NCBI RefSeq assembly: GCF_024346355.1
Contig: NZ_JAGQCU010000011.1
Span: forward strand, 26,482-90,481
Direction: 5' to 3'
Source of the DNA: Cyanobium sp. ATX 6A2
Lineage (GTDB): Bacteria; Cyanobacteriota; Cyanobacteriia; PCC-6307; Cyanobiaceae
DNA: 64,000 nucleotides
The stretch's first letter is position 1. Each line of letters begins with the position of its first letter. Shown one piece after another: positions 25,321-37,596 of this stretch. Made by a program: the position numbers and the translations under genes. Under the pieces are notes generated by a model. It was not told where the DNA came from. It saw only the letters and a program-made list of their open reading frames with translations, and ran no database searches.

Positions 25321-26598
25321 GTGATCGTGGGCGCAGGACCGGCGGGTACCAGCCTGGCGCTGCGCCTGGCCAGGGCAGACCAGGCCGTGACGCTGGTGGA
25401 GGCGAGTCCGCCCGAGAGCCTCGATCGCCAGTTCCGGGGCGAAGCGCTCATGCCCCATGGCCTGGCGGCGCTGGAGGCCATGGGGCTGCTGCCCCTGCCG
25501 GCTGCCGTACCCCAGCGCCCGCTGGCCGGCTGGCGCTTCGTGCTTGAGCAGCGCGAGTTGTTCCGGCTGGCCGAGCCGCTGGAAGTGTCGCCGGCAGCGG
25601 TTCCCTGCACCCTGATCAGCCAGCCGGCCCTGCTGGGCCAGTGGCTCCGCGAACTCCAGAGCCTGCCGGCAGCCCAGGTGCTGCTCGCGCAGCGGGCCAC
25701 AGGCCTGCTGTGGGGCGGCGGCCGGGTGCGGGGTGTGCAGCTGGCCGATGGCCGAGCGCTTGAGGCCTCGCTGGTGGTGGCAGCCGACGGCAGGGGGTCG
25801 CGGCTGCGGCAGCAGGCGGAACTCACGCTGCTGCGCACCGGCAGCCCCATCGACCTGCTCTGGTTCCGGCTGGATGGCCACGACCCCAGCCCCCTGGATG
25901 GCTGCTTCACCACGGTGGTGGGCCCCACAGGGTTGTTCAGCGCCTTTGACAGTGCCAGCGGGGGCGTGCAGCTGGGCTGGGTGGTGGACCGGCAGCCTTC
26001 CGCAAGCGGCAGTCGACGCAACGCACTGGAGAGCGACGCCACCCCCTGGGCCGAGCGCTTCGCCGCCCTGAGCCCCGCCCGGCTGGCGGCTTGGCTGCGG
26101 GCTTCGGCGGACGGACTTCAGGAGCCGGTGCCGCTGCGGGTGGAGGTGGGCCAGGCCAAGCGCTGGTGGCGCCCCGGCCTGTTGCTGCTCGGGGATGCCG
26201 CCCACCCCATGAGTCCGGTGCGCGCCCAGGGCATCAACCTGGCACTGCGCGATGCCTGCACTGCGGCCGAGGAACTGCTGGCCGCCCTGTCCCCAGCCGC
26301 TGGGGCGGCGGAGGCAGAGGAGGAGGGGGCGGAGAGGCTGGATCGGGCACTGGCCCGGATTGAGGCGCGTCGACGGCCCGAGAGCGAAACGCTCCAGCGC
26401 CTGCAGGCCGATGAGACCCGACGCGGCAACCTGCTGCGCCACCAGGGCTGGCTACGGCGCACTCTGGCCCTGGGCGCCCCCTGGCTGGGGCCGCTGGTGG
26501 CCGGGCGCTGGCGCCAGCAGCAGACCCCCCTGCGCCTCGGCGTCACCAGCCCCATGGGGGCCAGTGGCGCAGCCGGCTCCCCAGTCCGGCGGCAATGA
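25321..26598 (+). CDS. FAD-dependent monooxygenase (UbiH/PheA-type fold)
   Basis: At least 425 aa. Class A flavoprotein: dinucleotide-binding IVGAGPAGTSLALRLA at the N-terminus, ADGRGSRLR (DG motif), and LLLLGDAAHPMSPVRAQGINLALRD (GD motif). GTG 25321 is the first usual start, but it cuts into the first strand; upstream codons (GRGPAIVIVGAG) fit the fold, so translation probably begins earlier at a rare codon such as CTG 25273. Substrate unknown; aromatic hydroxylase or reductase roles are possible. Confidence 0.8.
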   Translation: MIVGAGPAGTSLALRLARADQAVTLVEASPPESLDRQFRGEALMPHGLAALEAMGLLPLPAAVPQRPLAGWRFVLEQRELFRLAEPLEVSPAAVPCTLISQPALLGQWLRELQSLPAAQVLLAQRATGLLWGGGRVRGVQLADGRALEASLVVAADGRGSRLRQQAELTLLRTGSPIDLLWFRLDGHDPSPLDGCFTTVVGPTGLFSAFDSASGGVQLGWVVDRQPSASGSRRNALESDATPWAERFAALSPARLAAWLRASADGLQEPVPLRVEVGQAKRWWRPGLLLLGDAAHPMSPVRAQGINLALRDACTAAEELLAALSPAAGAAEAEEEGAERLDRALARIEARRRPESETLQRLQADETRRGNLLRHQGWLRRTLALGAPWLGPLVAGRWRQQQTPLRLGVTSPMGASGAAGSPVRRQ

Positions 26599-27116
26599 TG
26601 GAGGCCCACGCCAGGGCCGCTGGAGCCATGCACCGACCGTCTTCCTCAACGGCGCCCCGCGGCCGGCGGCACAAACTCTCAGCGCAGCTGCGGCGATTGG
26701 CGCTGCTGGGTGGCCTGGCCTCGCTGAGCGCACTGGCGGCAGCCACGGCGGTGCAGGCTGCCGAACCGCCCTACCCCGGCAGGGAGCAGCTGCGCGAGCT
26801 GCAGCTGCTCACCTTCAACTGCGCCCGCGACAACCAGCGCGACGACTGCGATCGAGCCCGACTGCAGGCCGACCCACTGCTCGACCACCCGCGTCTCTCT
26901 GGGCTGTGCAAGGACGCCATATGGACGATCCGGGAGGATGCTGTGGTGGTCCCCCGCAACAGCTTCGAGCGCCGCGACCGGCTCGATCGGGCCGGCGAGG
27001 ATCTGCTGCGCTTCTGCCCACCCAATCCCCCATCCCCCGCCCGCGGCAGCGGTGCGGCCGGAGGGCCTCCAGGCGGGCCGCCCGGGGCTGGATTCAGAGG
27101 ACTGCCTGGGCGCTGA
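26595..27116 (+). CDS. Secreted hypothetical protein
   Basis: 173 aa. N-terminal signal peptide (LRRLALLGGLASLSALAAATAVQA, cleavage near AQA/AEP), then a helical domain with paired cysteines (LTFNCARDNQRDDCDRARL, LCKDAIW, RFCPPNP) and a Pro/Gly tail. ATG 26595 overlaps the preceding stop (ATGA); ATG 26628 is an alternative that puts the signal peptide nearer the start. Periplasmic; function unknown. The tail overlaps a convergent gene. Confidence 0.55.
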   Translation: MMEAHARAAGAMHRPSSSTAPRGRRHKLSAQLRRLALLGGLASLSALAAATAVQAAEPPYPGREQLRELQLLTFNCARDNQRDDCDRARLQADPLLDHPRLSGLCKDAIWTIREDAVVVPRNSFERRDRLDRAGEDLLRFCPPNPPSPARGSGAAGGPPGGPPGAGFRGLPGR

Positions 27117-27477
27117 TCAGCTCGAGGAGCTCCTGGGCGGTGGCCTCCATGAACGCCACCGACCAGGTGGGCTGAACCACGGCCCGATTGGAGAGCTCAC
27201 AGAGCGCGTTGCGTTCAGCGGCCGCGTCACAACTGGCCACCATCACCAGCAGGGCGTTGGTGAGCTTGCCGCGCAGACAGCTCTGGCTGCCCTTGCGGGC
27301 GAGCACCGCTGTGGCCGCGGATCGGGTCCGTCCGATGGCCTGGTCGTAGGGCAGGGCCCGGGCCCCACCGATCACTGCGGCGGCGGCGGGCAGCCCAGCC
27401 ACGAAGCCGGCGAGCACCATGGCGGCAGCCGCACCCCTGAGCCAGCTGCCCGCCCCTGGGAAAACCGGCGGGGTCAT
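27094..27477 (-). CDS. Secreted hypothetical protein, cysteine-containing
   Basis: 127 aa. Signal peptide (GAAAAMVLAGFVAGLPAAAA) then GRTRSAATAVLARKGSQSCLRG and VASCDAAAERNALCELSN with three Cys. No recognised family. Convergent with 26595-27116, overlapping 23 bases. An 11-bp tandem repeat lies just upstream of its start. Confidence 0.55.
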   Translation of the reverse strand: MTPPVFPGAGSWLRGAAAAMVLAGFVAGLPAAAAVIGGARALPYDQAIGRTRSAATAVLARKGSQSCLRGKLTNALLVMVASCDAAAERNALCELSNRAVVQPTWSVAFMEATAQELLELISAQAVL

Positions 27478-27481
27478 CGGT

Positions 27482-29290
<1,809 letters not shown>

Positions 29291-29330
29291 GAGATGTCAG
29301 GGGCGCACTCAGGAGTTGCCGACCCGCGCT

Positions 29331-29654
29331 CTACTCCCCATCGCGATCGGCATCCGGGGAGAACTTGGAAGACTCTGGAGGGTGAGGATCTCCGGAACTG
29401 CCGAGCCTTTTCCCCATCCCCCCCTGCCGGTATCCCTGGATGCTCTCCAGCTGCTTCATGGTCTGGGTGGCCAGGCCCCACAGCGCCCCGAAGGCGGTGA
29501 GCAGAACCATCCACCAATAAAAGGTGGTGGGTTGCACCTGGGCCGGAGTGTTCTGGATCAGGGACCGCAGCAACAGGGCAACGCTCAGCCCGACGCCACC
29601 ACCCACCAGAGCGGCCACTGTGGCGATGGCACCATTGAAGCGGGTGCGCGCCAT
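29331..29654 (-). CDS. Small two-helix membrane protein coupled to RND pump
   Basis: 107 aa. Two hydrophobic helices (IATVAALVGGGVGLSVALLL and WWMVLLTAFGALWGLATQT) and a polar C-terminal tail. Its ATG overlaps the stop of the RND pump gene (TGATG), so it is translationally coupled and likely an accessory or regulatory subunit. No family recognised. Confidence 0.6.
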   Translation of the reverse strand: MARTRFNGAIATVAALVGGGVGLSVALLLRSLIQNTPAQVQPTTFYWWMVLLTAFGALWGLATQTMKQLESIQGYRQGGMGKRLGSSGDPHPPESSKFSPDADRDGE

Positions 29655-32600
29655 CAGCTGCTGATGTTGTCGGCCAGGACGTCGTCACCAGCCTCGGGGC
29701 CGCCTGGATCATCCTCGGGACGGCCGCCGAACAGCTGTTTCATCACCACATAGAAGGCAGGCACCACCAGCAGGGAGAGGACAGTGGCCATCAACAGGCC
29801 GCCGAAGACCACCGTGCCCAGCGAGGCCTGGCTACGGGCACCGGCACCACTGGCCACCACCAGGGGCAGGAAGCCAAACAACGAGGAAATGGCCGTCATC
29901 AGGATCGGCCGCAGACGGGACTGGGCAGCTTCCCGGGCGGCCACCTGGGCCGTGGCCCCGGCAGCCATGCGCTGGTTGGCCAAGTCCACAATCAGGATGC
30001 CGTTCTTGGCCGCCAGGCCGATGAGCATCACCAAACCAACCTGAGCGTAGATATTCAGCACTTCACCGCGAATGGCCAGAAACATGAGAGCCCCGAGCAT
30101 CGCCGTAGGCACCGTCATCAGGATGATCAGTGGGTCGGTATAGCTCTCGTATTGGGCTGAGAGCACGAGGAATACCACCAGAATGCCCAGCGCAAAGATC
30201 ACAATGGCCAAAGCCCCAGCCTTCACCTCTTCTCGCGAGATCCCTGTCCAGTCATAACCAAGGCCGGGCACACTGAGTTTCTCAAATTGGGATCGGATGG
30301 TGTTAATCGCATCACCAGAGCTTCTGCCTGGAGCAGCATTGCCTTCCACGCGCACAGCCCGGAAGAGGTTGAACCTTGGAATCACAGAGGGTCCAGTGGC
30401 GGGGCGCAAGCTGAAGAATTCAGAGAGCTGCACCTGATCGCCAGCACTATTCCGAACAAACAATTCGGTGAGAGATTCGGGGGTCGACCTGTAGGCATCA
30501 TCAGCCTGGATGTAAACACGCCTGGCTTGACCCTCAACAAACGTGTCATTCACATAAGAGCCACCGAAGTAGAAGCTGAAGGTGCTCATGGCGTCGCCAT
30601 AGTCAATCCCAAGCGAAGCCATTCGATCCCGATCCACAAGCACCTCCAATTGCGGGCCTTCCGGAGAGAACTGGGTGAACACGCGGCTGAACACGCCTGT
30701 TTGCGTGGCGTTGCGGATCAGGGTGTTCGCCTGTTCAGCCAGATCGGGCAAGGAGAAGGCACCACCGCTCTGATCCAGCAGTTGCAGCTCAAAACCATCG
30801 CCGGTTCCATACCCAGGCACTGCCGGCGGCTCCACAACAAACACACGGGCGCCTTCCACCGCCTGAAGTTTGCGGTTGAGGCGCTCCACGATCGCTCCCA
30901 CACTGCGCTCAGGAGACTGACGTTGATCCCAGTTTTCAGTGCCGATGAAGAAAATACCGCGGTTGGGAGCATTTCCTTGCAGGCTGGCGCCACTGAACAG
31001 AGCTGCACTCTGAACCCCGTTCTCCTCCTCCGATCGCAGGATCTCTGCCACCTCACGATTGATGGCCTCGGTGCGCTCCAGCGATACGCCATCGGGAGCC
31101 TGCACGAAGCCGATGGCAAAGCCCTGATCCTCAGTGGGCACAAAGCCCGAAGGCATGGCATTGAAAGCCACGCCCGTCAGGACAATGCCGCCCACCAACA
31201 GCCCCATGACAAGGCGGCGATAGTGCAGAACCCAGCTGAGCAGGCGTTTGTAACCACTTTCCGCCTGCCCATAGAAGCGGTTGAAGGCGGCAAAGATGGG
31301 CTCCAGGAAAAAGCCCAGCAGCAGGCCAACAGCTGTGAAGATCACCACCGGCAGAAGATTGGGGACGCCACCAAACGCCAGTCCCGTGGCGGCACCGCCG
31401 ATGGCAAAGGGCAGGCGCAGGGGCAGTCCCGTGATCAACTTCAGAGCGAAGCCAACCAGCAGGCCGGCCAGCGTGGCCAAGAGCACCGGCACCACGCCGC
31501 CACCGGCAGATAGAAGTCCATAGACGAAGCCCACGAAGCCACCACCGATGCAGTAAGTGCGTCGGGAGGGAGTACTGGCATCCATGCCCAGCAGCAGACC
31601 GGAGAGCATGGGTGAGAAGGTGAGGGCATTGAACGTAGAGATAGCCACCGAAAAGATAATTGTTGCGGCAAACTGCTGATAGATCGTCCCAGTTGCACCT
31701 GGGAAGAAAAGCACCGGCACGAACACCGCAAACAGCACCAGTGAGGTGGCGATGATGGCGCTGAACAGCTCATCCATGGTGGCTTTAGCCGCCTCAATCG
31801 CGCCCATTCCCGCCTGCTTCTTGGTGCTTGTATCTTCAATCACCGTGATCGCGTCATCCACCACCAGACCAGTGGCTAGCACTAGCCCGAATAAGGTGAG
31901 CTGATTCAGCGAGAAACCGGCAATAAGAACACCACCAAAGGTGCCGATCAAAGCCACCGGAATAGCGATTCCCGGCACCAGGGTTGACTTCCAGTCCTGC
32001 AGGAACAGGAACAGCACCAGCACCACCAGCACCACCGCATCCCGCAGGGCATTGGCCACACCACGGATCGACGCGTTGATGAAATCCGTGACGTCGTAAA
32101 TCTTCTCCACCTTCACCCCAGGGGGCAGCGTGGCGGTGAATTCCGAAATCACCTGCTCCACCCCGCCCGATACCTCCACGGCATTGCTGCCACTGAGCTG
32201 GTAAATCGCCATGCCAACCGACGGCACGCCATTGATGTCGGTGGCACCGATGTTGAAGTTTTCACCCCCGAGGGACACGCGACCCACATCCTTGAGCCGG
32301 ATCAGTGAGCCATCACCCATTCGCCTGATAATTAGGTTCTCGAACTCCTCAACTGAGCGCAGGCGGCCCTGGAGTTGCACTGTGAAGGTATAGGCTTGGC
32401 CCTCCGGTGAGGGTTCTCCCCCCACCTGGCCCGCCGGTACAAGTCTGTTCTGACTCTGCAACGCTGCCCGCACATCAGCAGAGGTGAGGCCAACCGCATT
32501 GAGCCGTCTGGGGTCGAGCCAGATCCGGTAAGCCAGCTGCCGATTGCCGAAGTAGGCAAGGCTTCCAACGCCTTTCACGCGACGAACAGGGTCGGTGAGG

Positions 32601-33094
32601 TTCTGATCCAAGAGGCCTGAAAGGAGCTCAACGCTGTAGGGATTCTGAGGATCCTCCGATGTGAAGTTGTAAACCAGAAGAATTGAACTGGATGCCTGGA
32701 GTACGGTCACGCCGGTCTGCCGCACTTCCTGAGGCAGGCGCGGTTCTGCGCGCGCCACACTGTTCTGCACATTCACCTGGTTGATGTCCCCGTCCGTGCC
32801 ACTGGCGAAGGACACGGTGATGCTGGAGACACCATCGGCAGAACTGTTGGAGCTGATGAACTCCATATCCTGGACGCCGTTGATCTGCTGCTCCAGCACC
32901 GATGTCACGCCCTCCTCCACGGAAACCGCATCGGCACCCGGGAAGATCGCGTTAACCGTGATTGTGGGCGGAGCGATGTCGGGGAGGTTCTCCACCGGCA
33001 GCACTGGAATGGCGATCAAACCGATGATCACGATCAGCAGGCTGCAGACCGTGCTAAGAACCGGCCGGGTGATGAAGGTGTTGGAAGCGGACAT
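29654..33094 (-). CDS. RND efflux pump, HAE1/AcrB-like (pump B)
   Basis: 1146-aa inner-membrane pump. N-terminus SNTFITRPVLSTVCSLLIVI is typical; proton-relay pair in [14 protein letters not shown] (TM4); FVPTEDQGFAIGFVQ after TM7; NGILIVDLANQ in TM10. Unlike AcrB (about 1050 aa), it has an extra hydrophobic insertion of roughly 100 residues between the TM6 region (MLSGLLLGMDAS) and the TM7 leader (GQAESGYKRLLS). Downstream of adaptor B by 11 bases. Substrates unknown. Confidence 0.9.
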   Translation of the reverse strand: MSASNTFITRPVLSTVCSLLIVIIGLIAIPVLPVENLPDIAPPTITVNAIFPGADAVSVEEGVTSVLEQQINGVQDMEFISSNSSADGVSSITVSFASGTDGDINQVNVQNSVARAEPRLPQEVRQTGVTVLQASSSILLVYNFTSEDPQNPYSVELLSGLLDQNLTDPVRRVKGVGSLAYFGNRQLAYRIWLDPRRLNAVGLTSADVRAALQSQNRLVPAGQVGGEPSPEGQAYTFTVQLQGRLRSVEEFENLIIRRMGDGSLIRLKDVGRVSLGGENFNIGATDINGVPSVGMAIYQLSGSNAVEVSGGVEQVISEFTATLPPGVKVEKIYDVTDFINASIRGVANALRDAVVLVVLVLFLFLQDWKSTLVPGIAIPVALIGTFGGVLIAGFSLNQLTLFGLVLATGLVVDDAITVIEDTSTKKQAGMGAIEAAKATMDELFSAIIATSLVLFAVFVPVLFFPGATGTIYQQFAATIIFSVAISTFNALTFSPMLSGLLLGMDASTPSRRTYCIGGGFVGFVYGLLSAGGGVVPVLLATLAGLLVGFALKLITGLPLRLPFAIGGAATGLAFGGVPNLLPVVIFTAVGLLLGFFLEPIFAAFNRFYGQAESGYKRLLSWVLHYRRLVMGLLVGGIVLTGVAFNAMPSGFVPTEDQGFAIGFVQAPDGVSLERTEAINREVAEILRSEEENGVQSAALFSGASLQGNAPNRGIFFIGTENWDQRQSPERSVGAIVERLNRKLQAVEGARVFVVEPPAVPGYGTGDGFELQLLDQSGGAFSLPDLAEQANTLIRNATQTGVFSRVFTQFSPEGPQLEVLVDRDRMASLGIDYGDAMSTFSFYFGGSYVNDTFVEGQARRVYIQADDAYRSTPESLTELFVRNSAGDQVQLSEFFSLRPATGPSVIPRFNLFRAVRVEGNAAPGRSSGDAINTIRSQFEKLSVPGLGYDWTGISREEVKAGALAIVIFALGILVVFLVLSAQYESYTDPLIILMTVPTAMLGALMFLAIRGEVLNIYAQVGLVMLIGLAAKNGILIVDLANQRMAAGATAQVAAREAAQSRLRPILMTAISSLFGFLPLVVASGAGARSQASLGTVVFGGLLMATVLSLLVVPAFYVVMKQLFGGRPEDDPGGPEAGDDVLADNISS

Positions 33095-33105
33095 CCTTCA
33101 GTGCC

Positions 33106-34200
33106 TCACTTCACAAACACCGGCGTGCCATGCCGGAGTCTGATCAGATTGCTGGAGATCACCCGCTCCGCCTGCTGGAGTCCCTTGAGCACCGGGTAGC
33201 GCTCACCCTGCACGAAACCCAACTCCACCGGCGTCTGCAGTGCGTAGGTGCCATCAGATGGCAGGGCGGCCAGCTGCTCAGGGGTGAGCTGTCCCGGATT
33301 GGATCTCAGGTCCTGCAGGCTGCCCAAACGGAACACAAAGCTCTGGCCTGAGGTTTGCCGCACGGCAGCGAACGGCACCGACAGCTGCGGAGCGGTGTCG
33401 AACACCACCCGGGTGCTGAGGCGCATGCCGTTGCGCAGGTCCGGTCCGGGGTTCTGGAACGGCATGGTCACCAGCAGACCCTGGGTGTCGGCCGTGACAC
33501 TGGGATCCACGAAACTCACTTGACCGGTGGCCAGGGTGCCGCCGCCGCCCGGTGCCTCCACAAACACCTGTTGGCCGAGCCGCAGGCGGGAGGCATAGAC
33601 GGCCGGCACCTCGACACGCACCTGCAGCCGGTCGTTGCGGATCAGGCTGGTGAACGGCGTGCCCTCGCGGATCACATCCCCCAACTTCACCTCCAGGTCG
33701 CTGACGATGCCGCTGATCGGTGCGCGCAGGTCCTTGAAGGCCAGGTCGGCCTCCCGGACGCGCACGGCTTCCTGCGACTGCAGCAGGGCCTCCCGGAAGC
33801 GATCGCGCTGGAACGCACTGGCCGCGCCCTGCTCAGCCAGAAATTCGAACCGCCTGAAATCCACCTTGTTCTGCTCCATCACGGCCCTGGCCGCAGCCAG
33901 CTCGGCCTGGCTCTGCTTCTGATCGAGCACCACCAGCAACTGGCCCGCCTCCACCACCTCACCCTCGCGCACGAGGATGCGCTCGATACGGCCGCCGGCC
34001 CGCGCCGCCAACGACACCTTCTCCACCGACTCCAGGGTGCCCACGGTGTTGAGTTGATCGGCAAACGGTGCCAGCTGCACCGGCGTGGCCTCCACGGGCA
34101 CCAGGGCGGCAGGCGCGGCCTGCTCCGTTCCTCCACAGGCCACCAGAGCGGGCAGAGCCCAACCGGTGAGGGCGAGAGCCGAGATTCTCCGAACGAGCAC
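33106..34200 (-). CDS. RND efflux periplasmic adaptor (adaptor B)
   Basis: 364 aa from GTG 34200, which begins a lipoprotein signal (ISALALTGWALPALVACGG). Membrane-fusion-protein architecture: TVGTLESVEKVSLAARAGG (barrel-sandwich half), EGEVVEAGQLLVVLDQ (lipoyl half), an alpha hairpin (AAARAVMEQNKVDFRRFEFL), and ISGIVSDLEVKLGDVIREG. Connects pump B to an outer-membrane channel; none is encoded in the window. Confidence 0.88.
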   Translation of the reverse strand: MLVRRISALALTGWALPALVACGGTEQAAPAALVPVEATPVQLAPFADQLNTVGTLESVEKVSLAARAGGRIERILVREGEVVEAGQLLVVLDQKQSQAELAAARAVMEQNKVDFRRFEFLAEQGAASAFQRDRFREALLQSQEAVRVREADLAFKDLRAPISGIVSDLEVKLGDVIREGTPFTSLIRNDRLQVRVEVPAVYASRLRLGQQVFVEAPGGGGTLATGQVSFVDPSVTADTQGLLVTMPFQNPGPDLRNGMRLSTRVVFDTAPQLSVPFAAVRQTSGQSFVFRLGSLQDLRSNPGQLTPEQLAALPSDGTYALQTPVELGFVQGERYPVLKGLQQAERVISSNLIRLRHGTPVFVK

Positions 34201-34296
34201 GCGGCACCAGCAGTCGGCGCCATTGTGACCGCAGACCCGCCCGGGGGCGAGGTCTCTGCCGCACACCGGCACCGCGGCTGGAGCGGCCCGCTGGTC

Positions 34297-37200
34297 TCAG
34301 CGCAGCGGCGCCGGGCCGACCTCGCCAGCGGCCGGAGGGCCAAACAACCGTTCCTCCAGCGCCTTGACCACCACATAGAAGGGGGGTACCACCCCCAGGG
34401 ACAGGACGGTGGCCACCAGCAGGCCGCCGAAGATCACGGTGCCCAGGGATTGCTGGCTGTTGGCACCGGCGGTGGTGGCGAGCACCAGGGGCAGGAAGCC
34501 AGCCAGGGACGCGATGGCGGTCATCAGGATCGGGCGCAGGCGTGACTGGGCGGCGGCGATGGCGGCATCCACCGCGGCGAGTCCCTTCTCGCGCTGCTGC
34601 TGCTCAGCGAGCTCCACGATCAGGATGCCGTTCTTGGCTGCCAGGCCGATCAACGTCACCAGTCCCACCTGGGCGTAGATGTTGAGGTCGATGGAGCGCA
34701 GGGCCAGGAACACCAGCGCCCCCAACATGGCCAGCGGCACGGTCATCAAGATGATGACCGGGGTGACATAGCTTTCATACTGGGCGGAGAGCACCAGGAA
34801 TACAAACATAATGCCGAGGCCAAACACCAGCACACTGGCGTTACCCGCCGAAAGCTGCAGGGCAGCGATACCGGTAAAGGCATAGCCTATGTTGTTGAAG
34901 TCCTGCTCCTTGAAGATCCTCTGGATCGCCTCAAGGGCTTGACCGGAGCTCTTGCCGGCCGCCTCCACACCCTGTACCAGGATGGTGCGGTAAAGATTGT
35001 AGTGGCTGATCACCGGCGGAGCACTGGTGAGTTCGGCCTGCGCAAACTGGGACACCTGGATCAGCTCGCCATCGCGGCTGCCCACGTAATAGCTGAGGAT
35101 GTCATCGAGCTGGCTGCGTCCGCTCTCGGCGGCCTGCACATAGATGTTGCGCACCTGGCCGCCCTCATAGGTAAGGCCCGAATAGTTGCCACCGGCAAGG
35201 ATGGCGATGGTCTGCATCGCCTGCTGAAAGTCGATGTTCAGAGCTCCCATGGTGGAGCGATCGATGCTCAGGCCGAAGGCTGGGGAGCTGGGAATGAACT
35301 GGGTGTAGAGCGACGCGAAGGCATTGCTGGCCTGGCCCGCCACAAGCAGGTTCTGGGCCTGCTGGTCGAGCTCCACGAAGCTGAGGGCACCATTGCTGAG
35401 GTCGTTGAACTGGAAATAAAAGCCGCTCTGGGCGGAGAAGCCGGGAATGGCCGGTGGCTGGGTGGCCGCGGCCAGGCCGGTGCTGAACTCGCCGAGCCTG
35501 CCGTTGAGGCGGGCCACGATGGCGGGGGCCCGATGCTCGACGCCGGATCGCTCCTCCAGGGGCCTCAGGCCGAAGAAGAACAGCCCCTGCTCGGGGCTGT
35601 TGCCGTTGAAGCCGGCGCCGCTGATCATGGCTGCGGAGGTCACATCCTCCTCCTCGCGCAGCACCGCCGCGATCTGATTGCCCACCTGCCGGGTCTCGCT
35701 GAGGGAGGCGCCGCTCTGGAGCTGGAAGATCCCCAGGCCATACCCCTGGTCTTCCTCGGGGATGAAGGCGGTGGGCAGGGCCGTGAAGGCATAGCCAGTG
35801 ACCAGGATGCCGACGCCGAGCACAACCAGCACCAGCCGGCGCCTGCCAACCAGCACCCTGAGCAGGCGGCTGTAGCCCTCCTCAAGCCACCGAAAGCCAG
35901 TGTTGAAGGTGTCAAACAGCCAGGCCAGTCGAAATCCGGCCAAGCCGAACACAAGCAGACCGAACACATAGGCCCGGGGTCCGAAGGATGCTGCGCTGAA
36001 GCGACCGAAGGCCAGTCCCACCGCCAGTCCACCGATGCCCCAGCCCCAGCCCCGGGGCCTGGGGGGCGCGTCGGTCTTCAGCAGGAGAGCCGCCATCATC
36101 GGCGAGAAGGTGAGGGCGTTGAAAGTGGAGATGGCGATGGAAAAGGCGATCGTGAGTGCAAACTGTCGGTAGATGATGCCGATGCCTCCCGGATAGAAGG
36201 CCACCGGCACGAACACCGCCATCAGCACCAATGAGGTGGCGAGGATGGCACCGAACAGTTCGCCCATGCAGGCAGTGGCAGCCTGTCGTGGACGCATGCC
36301 CTGCTCGATCTTGCTGGATACGCCCTCGATCACAACAATCGCGTCATCCACCACCAGGCCGGTAGCCAGCACCAGCCCTAGGAGTGTCAGCTGATTGATG
36401 GAGAAGCCGAACACCTGGATGAAGGCAAACGTGCCAACCAGGGAGATGGGGATCGCCAGGCTAGGCACCACCGTGGCGCGCCAGTTCTGCAGGAAGAGGA
36501 AGAGAATGACCAGCACCAGCACGATCGCCAGCCCGAGGGCGTCCACCACACCGCTGACAGCTGATTCGATGAACTCTCCCACGTTGTAGATCGGCGTGAG
36601 GGTGACGCCTGGAGGCAACTGCTGGGAGAAATCCTGCATCAGTGCGACCACGGCTTCCGACACCTGCAGGGCATTACTCTCGGGTGTCTGATAGACCCCG
36701 ATGGTGATGGCAGGGTAGCCATTGATGTCAACAGCCTCGGTGGAAAAGGTGTTGAAGCCGTAGGTGGCCTGGCCCACATCCTGTAGACGCAGGAGGTTCC
36801 CTTGGGGCGTGCGACCGATCACCAGCTGGTTGAACTGGTCGATCGAAATCAGGTTGCCGTTGTCCTCCACCAGAATCGGGTAGGTGAACATCTGATCGCC
36901 GCCGGCCGGTGGGCCGCCCACCAGTCCTCCCACCGCCACGGTGTTCTGGCTGCCCACGGCCATCACCACCTGATCGGCGGTAATGCCGTTGGCGGCCAGT
37001 TTCACCGGATCCACGAACAGCCAGAAGGCCGGTTGACTGCCCCCATACAGGGCGACCTGAGCCACGCCTGGAATCCGACCAAGCTGGTAGTAGAGCTGCT
37101 GGTAGATGAGGCCGTTGAGATAGGCCGCATCAAACTGTCCCTCACTGGACGACACCTGATAGGCCAGCAGGATCGAAGGGTTGGTCTGCTTCACCGACAC

Positions 37201-37584
37201 ACCGGTGCTGCTCACCTGCGCAGGCAGCTGAGGCATCGCCAGCGACACCCGGTTCTGAACATTCACCTGGTCAATGCTGATGTCAGTGTCCTTGTTGAAA
37301 AACACGTTCACCGTGCTGGATCCGGTGCTGGTGGTCAGCGAGGAGATGTAGTCGACACCGGGCACACCATTGATCTGCTGCTCCAGCACATTGGTCACGG
37401 CCTGCTCGGTGACCAGGGAGTTGGCGCCGCCGTAGGTGGCGCTCACCTGGATCTGGGGTGGCGCGATGTTGGGCAGGTTTTCGATCGGCAGGGCCGGGAT
37501 GCTGATCAGGCCCACCAGCACGATCAGGATGCTGCACACGGTGGTGAGCACCGGCCGCTTGATGAAGGTGTCGGAGAGCGACAT
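34297..37584 (-). CDS. RND efflux pump, HAE1/AcrB-like (pump A)
   Basis: 1095 aa. [20 protein letters not shown] at the N-terminus, proton relay in [30 protein letters not shown] after TM7, [11 protein letters not shown] near TM10. Related to pump B but clearly diverged, so an old duplication. It too carries an insertion (about 50 residues, [19 protein letters not shown] onwards) between TM6 and TM7. Follows adaptor A by 12 bases and precedes adaptor B by 96 bases, so all four genes may form one transcript. Confidence 0.9.
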   Translation of the reverse strand: MSLSDTFIKRPVLTTVCSILIVLVGLISIPALPIENLPNIAPPQIQVSATYGGANSLVTEQAVTNVLEQQINGVPGVDYISSLTTSTGSSTVNVFFNKDTDISIDQVNVQNRVSLAMPQLPAQVSSTGVSVKQTNPSILLAYQVSSSEGQFDAAYLNGLIYQQLYYQLGRIPGVAQVALYGGSQPAFWLFVDPVKLAANGITADQVVMAVGSQNTVAVGGLVGGPPAGGDQMFTYPILVEDNGNLISIDQFNQLVIGRTPQGNLLRLQDVGQATYGFNTFSTEAVDINGYPAITIGVYQTPESNALQVSEAVVALMQDFSQQLPPGVTLTPIYNVGEFIESAVSGVVDALGLAIVLVLVILFLFLQNWRATVVPSLAIPISLVGTFAFIQVFGFSINQLTLLGLVLATGLVVDDAIVVIEGVSSKIEQGMRPRQAATACMGELFGAILATSLVLMAVFVPVAFYPGGIGIIYRQFALTIAFSIAISTFNALTFSPMMAALLLKTDAPPRPRGWGWGIGGLAVGLAFGRFSAASFGPRAYVFGLLVFGLAGFRLAWLFDTFNTGFRWLEEGYSRLLRVLVGRRRLVLVVLGVGILVTGYAFTALPTAFIPEEDQGYGLGIFQLQSGASLSETRQVGNQIAAVLREEEDVTSAAMISGAGFNGNSPEQGLFFFGLRPLEERSGVEHRAPAIVARLNGRLGEFSTGLAAATQPPAIPGFSAQSGFYFQFNDLSNGALSFVELDQQAQNLLVAGQASNAFASLYTQFIPSSPAFGLSIDRSTMGALNIDFQQAMQTIAILAGGNYSGLTYEGGQVRNIYVQAAESGRSQLDDILSYYVGSRDGELIQVSQFAQAELTSAPPVISHYNLYRTILVQGVEAAGKSSGQALEAIQRIFKEQDFNNIGYAFTGIAALQLSAGNASVLVFGLGIMFVFLVLSAQYESYVTPVIILMTVPLAMLGALVFLALRSIDLNIYAQVGLVTLIGLAAKNGILIVELAEQQQREKGLAAVDAAIAAAQSRLRPILMTAIASLAGFLPLVLATTAGANSQQSLGTVIFGGLLVATVLSLGVVPPFYVVVKALEERLFGPPAAGEVGPAPLR

Positions 37585-37596
37585 CGCGGCGCCTGC

